Assembly (NCBI RefSeq): GCF_945859705.1
Contig: NC_079134.1
Location: 10,767,545-10,831,544 of the forward strand
Reading direction: 5' to 3'
Length of the DNA: 64,000 nucleotides
DNA from: Episyrphus balteatus
Lineage: Eukaryota > Arthropoda > Insecta > Diptera > Syrphidae
Made by a program: the position numbers and the translations under genes. Shown here piece by piece: positions 24,201-36,373 of the stretch. The stretch's first letter is position 1; every line of letters starts with the position of its first letter. Under the pieces are notes generated by a model. The model was not told where the DNA came from. It ran no database searches and saw only the letters and a list, made by a program, of their open reading frames with translations.

Positions 24201-26032
24201 TATTTCCCCTCTTTTTTTGAATGGAGAGCTCAATGACTGCTCTCTTAGCAGTTCTGGTTCTTGCCTGTAACATGGTTTTAAAATATTAAAATAAAGAATA
24301 ACTTAACATTGCATATTTCTAGGTGTTCCATGTATGTAGGTCAACGATGACACACTAAAGGCTTAACTGTTAAAACTTCATAAGAATTTTTGGCTTTTTC
24401 TATTACTTTCTATCCTTAAAATATCATTTCGATATGAATTAAGTTGTGTTATATAAATATTCAATGGTTATGAATATTGCATACTTTAAGGAATTATCCT
24501 TTGAATAATTTTAAAATCTATTTAAAAAATACAAAGATATTGGTATAAAATAGTGTCTTTAAAAGCGTTTGTAAAAGATTTATGAACTGAAAAAGAAATG
24601 CAATCACATACAGTTTAAAAAAAATGTGTTTCTAAGTACGAAATAATTAAACTAAATGGTGTCCCAAAGTGTCCCAAACAAGGAAAACAACTTTCACTGG
24701 AGACTATAATCTGTATCCTTAAACGATAACATAAAACTTCAGTGAATGAACTCTTTATATTCCATTCTGAATTATGTCTGCAGAGATATTCCTGGTATTT
24801 TCTACAATTCCCATTAAAAAACCTAACACACACACATTTCATATAAACATCGCAACGCACAACATATTTTCCCTTTCACTTAACACTTCCCGACAATTCC
24901 AAGAAAAAAAAAAAACGTACCAACAACAATAAATACACAAAGAACAACGACTTGTGACTTCTTCCAGCTAACACACACGAGTTGTTTAATATATATTTTT
25001 TTTTGTAGTCAGCCACCAGTCAGCCAGACAGACAGGAATTGTACACGCATGGTAAAGCAAACAAAAAAAAAATAATTTTAAACTTACAACTTTGCAAAAA
25101 AATTAAAAAAAAAAAAAAAAAATAAAGTAAGAAGAAGCCTTTTGACAAATTACCTTTAAAGAACAATGACTTCGGTGCTATTGCAAGACAAGCGATTATT
25201 TATAATTTGCATTATTATTAATGACAATGTGCCTGTCCGTCATCGATTTTTTATGATTTTTTTTTTTTTTTTTAATATTTTGTGAAGACATGCGTGTTTT
25301 TATAGAATTCTGTCAGCATTTTTAAGCGTTTTTGTATATTCTGGATTCGAAGAACGTGTCTCGTGTGTCGTGACTCGTGACTTGTAAATCGATATCCGGA
25401 GATTGAAAACATTTTGTTTGCTGTTACCTTAACTTGGTTGTTTCATTTTTTGGTCATTATTTTTTCAATCAGCACAATTGCGGAGCTTTGAAGATTTTTT
25501 ACAGACAATTTTAATAAAAACCAAAAAGATCAAATTTGAGAGTATATATCATATGTACCCCTTAAGCTTCAAAGCCTTTTTTTGGTAGTTCTTGAAAACA
25601 ATTTTTGGTCAGCATTTCGACTGAAATTACGGAATTTTTAATGATCACTGCATACTTTTTGGCAGTTTATGCAATCACAAGTTTCTTAGCCAAACTTATC
25701 CAACCTCATATTATAAAAAGATTGCAACATCACCTTTCTCACTTTTTCCCATTTCTAATTTGAAGACAGCTTTATCTCCAAAAGTTAAGTTTAATTAAAA
25801 ATCTTTAGTTTGGGATTAGATTTGGGATTATGTTTTAAATATCCAACCCGTGACAAAACGTTGTCTCATCCGTTTCATATGCAATACATTTTTTTTTGTA
25901 AATACGTTTTGTGTTACAACATACAATTAAACTCGAAATATTCCCTGCATTTCTTCTGTTAATCCCACCCGTGACAAAAAATACCCTGTCTCTGTTGAAA
26001 TAAATTTAACTTAAACGAATTTTGACTAAATA
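24201..26032. other. non-coding sequence, nothing recognised
   Basis: AT-rich. An 81-codon minus-strand frame at 24615-24860 has no recognised motif. The repeated phrase CCCGTGACAAAA at 25846 and 25968, about 120 bp apart, may be an old duplication. Confidence 0.45.
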
Positions 26033-26959
26033 CACTAGCCCAAAAAATTAAGGGAACAAAAAAAAATCTCGATTTTTTTTAAGTGATTTTTGATAGGCTG
26101 TATCTCAGTAAAAAATGATCGCATCATGACAAAATAAAAAGCATGTGAACTTTTGAGTTTATTTGATAATTTTATTGAAAAATATCGTCTAAATTTAAGA
26201 TAACCCAAGGAAAAACAAAAAAATTTCAAAATTAGAAAAAGTAACCAAAAATGGTATAAAAAGCCTTTTTTCAAAATTTAATTTTTTTTTTTCAACTTTT
26301 AATTTTTCCTTGGTAAATTTAGACGATATTTTTCAATAAAATTATCAAATAAACTCAAAAGAATTTGATTTTGCTCATAAAAAAGTTACAAGAAGTAAGT
26401 CATTTAGACCTGCAGAAATATGGTGTTCTATTTCATCTCAAAAGTTCAAACCCTCACAACAGAAAAACTGCTCAATGAATAAGTCTGAAACTTTGCATAC
26501 TAATTACAGGTATATGAAGCTTCAATAATTAAGCCTCAGTTTAATCTTATCACCCATAGAAATAAAATTGAGGTAAATTGTCTAAAAAAAAACCGTAAAA
26601 GTGCTTATTTTGATAGCTTTTCTAAATTAATCATGAAACAAAATGAATCTTAAAGCCAAATAAATAGCCTTTCTAAAAATAATAATCATTTTATCAGACA
26701 AAATTTTCCCACTTTCTTAGGGGAACAGTAAAAACGAAAAAAAATTGGAAAATTTTGGTTTTTGAACAGTTCCAACAATTTAGCTATTTTACCGTTAGAA
26801 AGAAAATATTTTAACATTTAATCCTGAAACTTGAAGAATAGAGCTTTCACATGCTTTTTATTTTGTCATGATGCGATCATTTTTTACTGAGATACAGCCT
26901 ATCAAAAATCACTAAAAAAATCACGATTTTTTTTGTTCCCTTAATTTTTTGGGCTAGTG
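26033..26959. mobile_element. TIR foldback element with nested hairpin
   Basis: Ends CACTAGCCCAAAAAATTAAG are inverted and each flanked by TA (26031-26032 and 26960-26961), as for Tc1/mariner-type MITEs. The outer arms pair for about 115 bp (26033-26150 with 26845-26959), up to AAAAAGCATGTGAA. Inside the left part, 26155-26200 and 26310-26360 form a second hairpin (TTTATTTGATAATTTTATTG against its reverse complement). No transposase frame is present. Confidence 0.85.
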
Positions 26960-27500
26960 TATTACTCTTTTTAAGGTACCATATGCGTTTACAATGCCAC
27001 CCGTTGCTTCAAAACCTGCGAATACTTGATGAATCGATCTTATCGTTCAATCAATAACTAGCTAGGTTCTTAATTTTTGTAAAATAAATATTTTTGTGCC
27101 ATTAACCTTAAAATTAATAATTTAAGATATGATTTGTCATACGAACTGCAACAAAATAAATGATTAATGTATTCATTTCAGTCACACTATTTGATGAGAA
27201 TCAACAAGAACGAACCATTATGTGAAAACAAGAAAATTATACCTACCTTCAGATTTTTTTAAATGAAAAGTGTAGTAGGGCACACTTTTAAAAACAAATT
27301 TATTTTAAGTAAATTTGTCAAATTCAGTTAGGACAGCGCCCGTATTGGATATTATATTAGTTTATAATGAAAATAGTGTTATGAAGGTGAACTAATGGCT
27401 CAGATGTCTATTTATATAAACATTTAAACGTCATTAATTTATGACTTGACCACAAACTATTGTTTGTTAACTTTTATTTATTTTTTTTTATTTTTATTAA
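26960..27500. other. non-coding sequence, nothing recognised
   Basis: AT-rich unique sequence upstream of the candidate splice element. Confidence 0.5.
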
Positions 27501-27522
27501 TGAATATAAAATTTTGACGTCA

Positions 27523-27565
27523 CTAACATAATTTTTTTTATTTTTTTTTATATTTTTAGGTAAGC
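27523..27565 (+). promoter_or_regulatory. candidate recursive splice (ratchet) site 1
   Basis: A branch-point-like CTAAC lies at 27523-27527. A T-rich tract of about 30 bases follows, then TTTTTAG ending at 27559, directly joined to GTAAGC at 27560. A 3' splice site fused to a 5' splice site with no exon between is the known layout of ratchet points in very long fly introns (pyrimidine tract, YAG, GTAAGT). The branch-to-AG distance of about 33 bases is normal. The 5' splice half has C rather than T at position +6. The call rests on motif layout, not on transcripts. Confidence 0.45.
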
Positions 27566-28440
27566 AAAAACTTTGGAAAGTGAATTTTATTATGTGGAAC
27601 ACAAAACTATACAAATAACCAAAACATAAAAATGGAAATTTGAAAATTAAAAAAAAAAACTATCAAGGTAATAATAAACAATGTTCGCTTTTTCTTGCAA
27701 AAAATTTACATAACTGATGTTATTAATTAAAAATTCGTTGTGGTTTTTGCGGTGTTTGATGAACTAAATTTTTTACGAAGACAGTTATATTAAATGCAAA
27801 TGTAGGAAATATTTTTTCTTTTATGAGTAAATTTCGCAAATATAACAACTATAACCATTTTTCTGAATGAAATATTGTATAGACAAATTATACAATTTTG
27901 ATCTTTTTGACATGCAACAATTATTTATATACAAAAAAAGTGTTGCCGCTTTGTTGTTCTTTAGTGATTGACCCTGGCAACCCTATCAATATATATGAGA
28001 ACTCTTATCAAATTAGCAGAAAATAAAATTGCTTATTTTTTTTTATTTTTGCGTATATTTTACCTTCCACAACAAAAATTTGTTGCCATATTTACATTTA
28101 CATCATATCTTTTTTCACTTTTTGATACACTGTGGCGTATACGTAATTTTTTTCCTTGAACTTTTTATAACAGTTTAAGAAATATATTTTCGCTTATGTT
28201 TACCATAAAAAACTGAATCATGACACGAAGCTTATTTTTTGATCATAAAAAACATAACCTAAAACGCATTCATTTTTACAGAAAAAAAAACAAATGGTGC
28301 CTGGTGATTGCCATTTAATCTTTATGTCTTAATTTTTCTTCGATTTTTTTTTTTTTGTTGGGAATATATGCTTCACGTGTCGAACAACAATTATTTAGGT
28401 CAAACTCCTAACATCATTCGCAAAAGAAGGTTTCCTTCTC
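27566..28440. other. non-coding sequence, nothing recognised
   Basis: AT-rich. CACTGTGGCGTATACGTA at 28128-28145 is an inverted copy of a dispersed motif. Confidence 0.45.
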
Positions 28441-28476
28441 TCTTTCTCTTCTTCACTCTATCTCTCTCTCTCTCTC
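28441..28476 (+). repeat. CT microsatellite
   Basis: CT/TC run, purest at 28459-28476. Confidence 0.85.
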
Positions 28477-29660
28477 ATATATTCAAACGAGGAAACAAAA
28501 ACTCCCCATATTTTATGCTGTGTGTTGTGTGCTTGTTTTTGTGTTTTGCTGCAAGGAGCCAGTAGAGAAAAAAGGAAATTCTTGTAATTGTGGCAAGAAT
28601 ACCGAAACCACAAATTCACATCTTCCACCATCCATTACCATCGCCCTTTTCCTAATTTACAAAGAGCCAAAGAGACAAAAGGCTTTTGTGGCTCCATTGA
28701 ATCGTTGTTGCTGTAGGTTTTTTTTGTGTGCTTCACCCTCTTTCCATCCCCCATCTACACAACCACCCCACAAGCTTTTAGTAGTATTTTCCGTATATAA
28801 ATAATATACACCCTTGTTTTTACCGTGCCCCGAATTGGCGTGGTGGTCGTTTTCGTCGTCGTCGTCGTTTTGGTATAAGAATGACGCGCGTTTTACTGAC
28901 GTTTTCTTATATCGTCTGGGGCGCTCTACATGAAATATGCATGACTCAAGACTGCTGTGCACCCTTTTCCACATTCCGCTTCGTTTGGTCTCTGAAATAT
29001 ATTGTATTTAAGTAAAAAGCAAGTTTCGTTTGGGTAAGAAAAGTGTCTTGGAATCCTTTTGATTGATGCAAATGCCATGCCGAAGGATTGGGTGTGTTTC
29101 CATGCAAATTTTTTGTTGTTATATGCTGGTGGTGGTGGTAGTTCCTTGTTATTTTGAAACAGAGATGTCAGGCGACGTTCGTTTGGTCGGGTGAAATTGA
29201 GTGACAGCGGCGGCGGCAACGACGGCAATGCGGTCGAAAGGATGTTGAAAATGTCAGTTAAATAAATTTCGCCTTAAAAACAACAACAAACAAAACACTT
29301 TATGTTTGAAAATTCTAGACTTTAAGTTATAAAAGGCAAAGTTCGAAACGTCCTTGATGGTTCGTTTATAGTTGATTCCCTTAAAATACACAAATACATA
29401 CAAAACAATTTACACAAATATATACATATAAAAATACAAAGAAAAACCTAAAATGACGAAAACAGAAAATAAGACTTAACGCATGAGAGGAAGGACATAT
29501 ACGACGACGGTATAAAATACACACAGGGCAATATTGGATTTGGAGGTGGGTGGGAGGTCAGAGCCTTGTACAAGGACAACCGACAACGACGACTACGACG
29601 GCGACTGAAGAAGAGAAAGCAAAAGGAGGAGTATGGGGGATGAATAATTCCATCATCGTA
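28477..29660. other. less AT-rich non-coding region with simple repeats
   Basis: Includes TCGTCGTCGTCGTCG at 28855-28869, GGTGGTGGTGG near 29128 and GGCGGCGGC near 29210. Overlapping frames of 94-105 codons exist on both strands (28520-28804, 28657-28974, 28926-29228). They mirror each other, cross simple repeats and contain no known domain, so none is called a gene. The patch could be regulatory, but nothing in it proves that. Confidence 0.45.
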
Positions 29661-30085
29661 AATTTCAACGAATGAAATTGGATTGCGATTTTTTTTATCG
29701 TTCTTGCTTTGTGCTTTTTTTTTTCGTATTCGAGTTGGGTTTTTCGGGCGCCTGGTTAGTTGACATCTTGATGGATTTATTTATCTCTCTTTTTTTTATT
29801 TTATATTTTTTTTTATTTTTTTGGCCTTTTATATTAAGTATATTTGAGTTGATACGCGATACAAATTTAGATATTTTATTTGGAGCATGCTTTGTGAAGT
29901 AGAAATATGCCATTAATTTGTATATTTTTTTTATTTTGTTATAATATTCATGAATGGTTAGTTAGGAGGAATCTTAGATCAAAAATAGCCTAAACTATAA
30001 TATTTTATGAAGCCTTCTAAATTGAAAAAAAAGCCTTTTTGTTTCCAAAATTTATAGAAGGTATTGAAGAAGATATGTGCAGCAA
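29661..30085. other. T-rich non-coding sequence
   Basis: T-homopolymers give mirror-image hydrophobic and lysine-rich frames on the two strands. No gene seen. Confidence 0.5.
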
Positions 30086-30620
30086 TACTTCCACTGGTGA
30101 TCTGATAGTTTATCCCACCGATTAGTGGAACAAATCTTAACATCGTTTTGGAGAAAGCAAGATTGTTCCACTCGATTTTTTAAGGGCATTTGATAGAGTT
30201 TGGCAAATACAAACGTGCTTATAAGTCACTTCTTCAATAGATTAGAAACTACCTTTATATCCGTCGTGTTGGATGGATTTAAGTTTGAAACCCACAAAAT
30301 TAATGCTGGGGTGCCCCAAGGCTCCGTTTTGTCTCCGATTCTTTTCCTCATTTTTATAAATGGTGTTCTTCTGGATGAGAATGTGCATTTCTCAACTGTT
30401 TTACTGATGATAGTACCCTCAGTTTTTCATATTCGTTTCCTGAGTCTGTTATTAATGCTACTCTTGAACCGAGTAGACTTTAATGCTTCAAAAATGCAAT
30501 ATTACTAACTATCATTAAAGCGTAACCTGACTCTCATGAAACTGTCCATGAATGATACTTGCATGGAAGAAACTGAGCAGCTTTCCATTTACCTTTGCGT
30601 CACGTTTATACTTCAGTCAT
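30086..30620 (+). pseudogene. non-LTR retrotransposon reverse transcriptase, decayed
   Basis: The longest stretch of recognisable protein homology in the window. In order, across three plus-strand frames: STGDLIVYPTD near 30089; DFLRAFDRVWQ from 30174, the first catalytic-aspartate motif of the palm (family form DxxKAFDRVWH); VVLDGFKFETHKINAGVPQGS with GVPQGS from 30308, then VLSPILFLIFING; FTDDSTLSF from 30400, where FADD has become FTDD but both catalytic aspartates remain; NASKMQYY near 30482; and LTLMKLSMNDTCMEETEQLS from about 30525, typical of the sequence after the thumb. At least two frameshifts and internal stops separate these blocks, and no endonuclease or gag-like frame precedes them. 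It is a dead 5'-truncated LINE copy. Motif wording suggests a jockey/CR1-like lineage, but I do not assign a clade. Confidence 0.85.
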
Positions 30621-31400
30621 ATACAAAAAAGTCGGCTTTATTACTGTAAATATTTTTAGATTGTCTCGTTTGAAGTAATTCCTGTATCTTGAATTTTACT
30701 TATAAAAAGAAACGTCACGTACAGACAGGCAAAATTGACCATTAAATCATATGATTATCAAAGAGTTAATGTGACAGCAAACCTATAAAACTTCATTTTA
30801 AATCTTTAACTATTGCATCAAAAAAATATCATCTTTAGCAAATAATTCTTGGAATCAAAAATGTCAACTACAAAAAAATGCAGGTGATAAATAATTGTTG
30901 CCATACAAATTTTAAAGCACTTTTTAGAAGCGGATGCCAATATTTCCGAGCAAAAGTTTCTAGCATCAAAAAGTTGCTGGTAACTAAGCAGGACAATCTT
31001 TCGATAACCAAAATTTGCCGATAGCGATATCAAAATATTTCCAGTAACCAAATCCTTAAAAATATATTACTTGCACCCATTTGTTGCGTACAAATTTTGC
31101 CAATAGAATAATTTTGAGCTTAAAAAGACATTTTTGAAAAACCAAATGTGCTTCCAGAAAATCCTTTTAGGCATTAAGAAGTTTGACGAAGAAGAACTTA
31201 CTTTAAAAAAAAAATTAGTTTTATTTTATACGAATATTAAATATTATCATACAATTTTATATTTTGACTTTTACAGTTCACATTCACTTTTTTCTAAAAT
31301 TATTTGCTGATGATTTTTTTTGTTTCTCTTGAAATATTTCCCTCAAATCATTCTCGAAAGGTTCTTAAAAAATTTTTTTTCAGAAGATTAACAGTTTTCG
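30621..31400. other. non-coding sequence, nothing recognised
   Basis: AT-rich. Some of it may be the decayed 3' part of the LINE copy, but no motif supports this. Confidence 0.4.
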
Positions 31401-31407
31401 AGGGATC

Positions 31408-31728
31408 GGGTCAAAATTCTGCTTATTTAACGAAAATTCTGTTTTTCAAAATTCTGCTTTTTTTCTATACTGCTTTTGAAAATTCTGCTTTTTAAAATTC
31501 TGCTTTTCAAAATTCTGCTAGCATTATACTTGAACAAAAAAATTCTGCCAATTCTGTTAAAAAGTGCGCGCTTTTTAACATTTTCCAAACCCTATTTTAA
31601 TTTTTTTGCAGAATTTTGAAAAACAGAATTATGAAAAACAGGATTTTAAAAAACAGAATTTTGTAAAGCAGAATTTTGAAAGCAGAATTTTGAAAAAAGA
31701 ATTTTGACCCCGGCAGAATTTTGACCCC
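31408..31728. repeat. inverted repeat made of AAAATTCTGC units
   Basis: The left half (31408-31555) repeats CAAAATTCTGCTTTT at about 16-18 bp spacing. The right half (31610-31728) repeats its complement, AGCAGAATTTTGAAAAACAG. The outer boundary words are GGGTCAAAATTCTGC and GCAGAATTTTGACCCC. The whole stretch can fold into one long imperfect hairpin. It has no coding capacity. Confidence 0.7.
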
Positions 31729-32640
31729 AACCCAGTTTTCGAATATTAGGGAAACTTCTTTAAAACTACAGATTTAAAATCATTTAGATAGGCAGATTTA
31801 TGTGTGTTTCAGTATTATTAAGGACTGTACCCCTTAAAAAGTGTTTTCTAATAAAAAAAAAAAACTTACCCTTTCAATAAAAAGCTGAAAAAAACTATTT
31901 TCAGCCTAAAAATGCATTTTATACAATCCCTGATATGTGAGTCAAATTTGCATGCCTCCAACTAAACCTAAAACCTGAAAAACAAAACCCGTTATAACAA
32001 AAATATACCTACCTCAAACAGAATTATTAAATTTACCTTCCTCCTCGAAAAAATAGAAAGTTCAAAAAAAAAAAAAAAAACCCTTTTATTAGTTTTTCAG
32101 TTTCAGTTTTTACGACCATAGACAATATAAACGAGAACATCCAAATAAAAATTTCAAAAAACAAAAAAAAAAAAGTTTTATGTATTTTATGTTTTCATCC
32201 GCATGTTTTTCGGTTTTGCCCCACCCTGTATATAAACAAAAATAATAATTGTACTTCCATTTGTCTATGTTTTTTTGTATAATTTCCGGCAAAGTTCAGC
32301 AAACATAAAAGAACAACTAAAATACAGAAAAAAAAAACCTGAAAACCTGAATGTAGTCATCAAAATATCACGAGAGATAAAAAAGGATATCTATCTCGGG
32401 TCTCTCTCGCTATATCTCTATATCTATCATATATCCCAATACAAAAACCCTTGAATAGTGTACTGGATGGATATAGAATTGGGTATAAAAAGAAGAGAAG
32501 TGAAAAGGGATGAACACAATTTTCATTACTCAGGAATAACCAGTGAAAACAAAAATGGTGGTGTCCTAGAATTTCAAAAAACAAAAATATAAAAAAAAAA
32601 AACAAGACTTGGGCACCAACAGATAAAAATAAATATACAA
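31729..32640. other. non-coding sequence, nothing recognised
   Basis: AT-rich with homopolymers. CTATATCTCTATATCTATC near 32411 is a simple tract. Confidence 0.5.
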
Positions 32641-34085
32641 ATGATGATGATGCTCTGATCTCCCTTCACCAGAGTGAAAGAGAGAAAAAGAGAGATAGAC
32701 AGAAAAGGTGGGAATAAGAGGAGCCATCACCACAACAGCGCACAGAGCTCTCTATTCACAATTGTACTTTGGTTTAGTGGAAAAAGCCCCTAAGGGCGGA
32801 CTGAGGACGATGATGATGCTCCAACTAAGACAAAAGAAACTACTTTTTTTTTTATTTCAGCTGCATGCAAAAAAACACCCTACTCACAACACAACTCTTT
32901 AGCCCCCACGTACACTTAAATAAAAAGAATCGACTATACGACAACCAGACCAACAACAAAGTTGACGACGACGATAGAGGATGCTGATGATGATAATTCT
33001 GACTATATTCCTGCCCATCTCTTTTCGTTTCGTTCGGTGCAGTGGTTCTATAAGCCTCTAGACATGGTTTGGAAGCTTCTCTATGTTGCACCCAGTTCGA
33101 CTCTAAAAAGGATGGGGAATCCTCTTTTGCTGGTACATAGTATATATTTTCAACAACCAACAAATTGAGGAAAAGTAAAAAAAAAAAGAGAAAAAAAAAA
33201 CTATCAACGTGTCGTCGTCATCATTTCCAAGCTCTCCAAAGCACAGAGAGGCTGAAGCTGAAACCAGCAGGGAGCAGCACAGTGCACTTAAATTGGCACG
33301 ACAACGGCAACGAGAATGTTGACGACGACAGCGACGACACGGGCGGAGGAGGTCGGAAGCGTACTGCACAATGATATTTCTCTCTATTTTTTTTTTGTTC
33401 GTTCTGTTTTTTCTATTTGAAATGCAACCCCCAACCACTCTATTCAATGCAGACACATCGCATGCATTGGACAGAAGAGTGAGCTCCTCCGACATCGTCA
33501 TCGTCACCAGAGTCATCATCATCATGATCATCTTCATCAACATTATCATCATCAACATCATCATGATGATAGTCGGCGTCTAGATATAAAAATGTTGCTA
33601 CCTGACCTAGTTTCGTTCTTCTGCACTGGAAATTTGATTGAAAAACAAAACCAAAAAAAAAAAAAAAAAACTACGACTGTAGTTTCATAATATTAAAACA
33701 GAAAAACATACAGAGCACGAGGAGGAAGAAAGGGAGCGGAAGAGGCAGAGCAGAGCATCCCCCCAAAAACAAGGGTGATGAAGTAGGTCTGATGAATGCA
33801 CTTCTTCTCTATACCATGCATCAGTATACCATGCATCCAGCCAGCATCCCCCCACATAGTCTCTGTGCTTGTTTTTTTTTTGTATATGTTTGTCGTTTTG
33901 TGTATGTGGAGGAGTCCTTGTCGGACGCTTTAATATTTTTGTAATTAAAAAAGAGTATATACGGCACTGCTGTTGATGCTGCTGATGCAGATGCAACGCG
34001 GTCATGCAACCAAGCGGGCCGAAGGGGTTTTTTGTTTGCATAAAAGCAGCCGGCATTAGAAAATCCATATTATAGCTTTCTCTTT
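32641..34085. other. simple-repeat-rich, less AT-rich region
   Basis: Dense GATGATG, GACGACG and CATCATC tracts (32641-32652, 32966-32996, 33314-33341, 33491-33570) lie among unique sequence. Minus-strand frames up to 153 codons (33103-33564) begin in the CAT tract, reading MMMLMM-like residues, and have no domain. A similar 127-codon frame lies at 33685-34068. This may be regulatory DNA of a developmental gene, but no specific element is proven. Confidence 0.45.
33491..33570 (+). repeat. CAT/TCA microsatellite, interrupted
   Basis: Runs of CATCATCATCATGATCATC and relatives over about 80 bp. Confidence 0.8.
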
Positions 34086-34545
34086 CTGTCTCTTTTTTAA
34101 ACCAACATACGGAAGGAGGATTCTTCTTTTTTTTCTAATTTTTTTTTTTGTTGAATATAAGCCTTACAATACTGCAGAGATATAGTTAAAAGGAGAGGAG
34201 GATGAATTTCAAGGAGTTAATTTTTTTTTTGTGAGTATGAGAAGAATCATCTAGCACCCTAGAGTAACGTCAGAGTAAAAGTGTCGTAAGTTAGACTAGA
34301 TTTTCTACTAAGGGCTATTGTTTTTTTTTTAGAATTTGTTTTGTATGTGATTTTGTTGGTTTTCCCAAGGAGGTTTATTAGTTTTTAGTTTTTTATTATT
34401 TTTTGGTACAATTGCAAATTTTTGAGGCTGATTACATGACTTACAAATTACCTACTGTCCTTAGACAAATTGCCCTATTTTCTTAGTTGACATTTTTCAT
34501 TTTTTTTTTTTTTAGTTCTCAATTTTAACATCATATATGTATGTA
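34086..34545. other. T-rich non-coding sequence
   Basis: Homopolymers only. No gene seen. Confidence 0.5.
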
Positions 34546-35892
34546 TTAGGGTGGGTCAAAAAAATGGAAATTCGTTTTTTTGATTTGGTACTTCGAAAAC
34601 TCGATTGCTAGACACCTCTAGAATATACTCACCAAATATGAGCTCTTTATCTTAATGGGAAGGTCCTCCGCTTTTCAATTTTCCATTTTTACATCAAGCT
34701 TCTACCAAAAAAAAATAATTTTTTTTATTAATTGACTTTTTAGCCAATTTTTTTACATACTCTTATAGAAAATTGAACGCTCTACAAAAAAGGTTAAATA
34801 CACTTTTTTGAATTATCTAACCGTTTAATTGATATTTGAGGTCCAAAAATCGAGAAAATCTTTAAAAATTCGTTTTTTGTTCTTAATTTTGTAACAAATT
34901 GAAAAATCATAATAATCAAACTCGCATGACATATTCTTGTAGGAAACAGATTGGTCCACAAAAAAGGTCTTAATAATTTTTTTCAATTATCTAACCATTC
35001 TAAAGATATTCGAGGTCAAAGTTAAAAAAAAAATATGAAAACATTTTTTACTTTTTCAAATTTTCCAATTTACTGAAAATTCAATATTTTCATATTAGCA
35101 AGATGTTTTCTTGTAGGGGCTTAAACGTTCTATAAAAAGTTCCTTGGCAGCAAATTAATTGCTTCAACCGTTTAGAAGATAATCGTATTCAAATCGCAAT
35201 GCATACTTGTCATAAGAAAACTATTGAAATCAGTGGGCATTGGTTTGGATACGAATATCTTCTTAACGGTTAAAGCAATTAATTTGCTGCCAAGGAACTT
35301 TTTATAGAACGTTTAAGTCCCTACAAGAAAACATCTTGCTAATTTGAAAATATTGAATTTTCAGTGAATTAGAAAATTTTGAAAAGTAAAAAATGTTTTC
35401 ATATTTTTTTTTTAACTTTGACCTCGAATATCTTTAGAATGGTTAGATTATTGAAAAAAATTATTAAGACCTTTTTTGTGGAGCAATCTGTTTCCTACAA
35501 GAATATGTTATGCGAGTTTGATTATTATGATTTTTCAATTTGTTACAAAATTAAGAACAAAAAACGAATTTTTAAAGATTTTCTCGTTTTTTGGACCTCA
35601 AATATCTACTAAATGGTTAGATAAACGAAAAAAGAGTATTGAGTCTTTTTTGTAGAGCGTTTAATTTCCTACAAGAATAAGCAAAGAAATTTGCAAAAAA
35701 GTTGATTTATAAAAAAAAATAATTTTTTTTGTAGAAGCTTGATGCAAAAATGGAAAATTTAAAAGCGGAGGACCTTCCCATTAATATAAAGAGCTCATAT
35801 TTGATGTGTATATTCTAGAGGTGTCTAGCAATCGATTTTTCGGAGTACCAAATCAAAAAAAAAGAATTTCGATTTTTTTTGACCCACCCTAA
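34546..35892. mobile_element. 1.35-kb foldback element, TTAGGGTGGGTC ends
   Basis: Almost the whole element is an inverted repeat. A left arm of about 655 bp (34546-35203) pairs with 35240-35892 around a spacer of about 40 bp. Ends are TTAGGGTGGGTCAAAAAA. TA flanks are present at 34544-34545 and 35893-35894, although the TA inside TTAG could equally be the duplicated site. Arms differ at scattered positions and small indels. No frame encodes a transposase. It shares AATTGAACGCTCTACAA (34771-34787) with the element at 51236-52074, and their termini share TTAGNNTGNNTCAAAAAA, so the two families are related. Confidence 0.85.
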
Positions 35893-36373
35893 TATGTATA
35901 TAGCATAAATAAGCTATTGTTCAATTTGGCCTTTCACAATTAAGACTTAAAACTGCAAGCAACATTTTACAGTCAGTAATTTGCGCTGCATGTCAATGTT
36001 TAATGGTAGTTTCTGTGAGCGACTTCCTTACTTCTAATACTTATTGGTTGTGTTTTTAAACCTAATAACTTTCTGTTGTCAACATTTTGTCACTTATTCA
36101 GTTTTGATGGCAGGTACTTTATGTTGCTAGAAAAATTTGACAACAACACAGGGAATGATGATTAACTATTGGCAAAACTGTTGCTAGGAGGCTTTTGATT
36201 GGGGAGATCTTTGTTGATGGGAACTTTTGCTGCAAGATGTCACTATCTTTTGTATCAGACGGTTGTATTTGTTTTCAGCAACATTTTGTGTTGATAATAA
36301 CTTTTTCATAAACTTTAAAACTTTTTAAACTTTGATGATTACACCTTTTATCCCAGGAAAAATAGATTTTTTC
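35893..36373. other. non-coding spacer
   Basis: No repeat or coding signal recognised. Confidence 0.5.

Noticed and set aside
33103..33564. 153-codon minus-strand frame starting MMMLMM
   Set aside because: Begins in a CAT microsatellite and has no recognisable domain. Opposite-strand frames overlap it.
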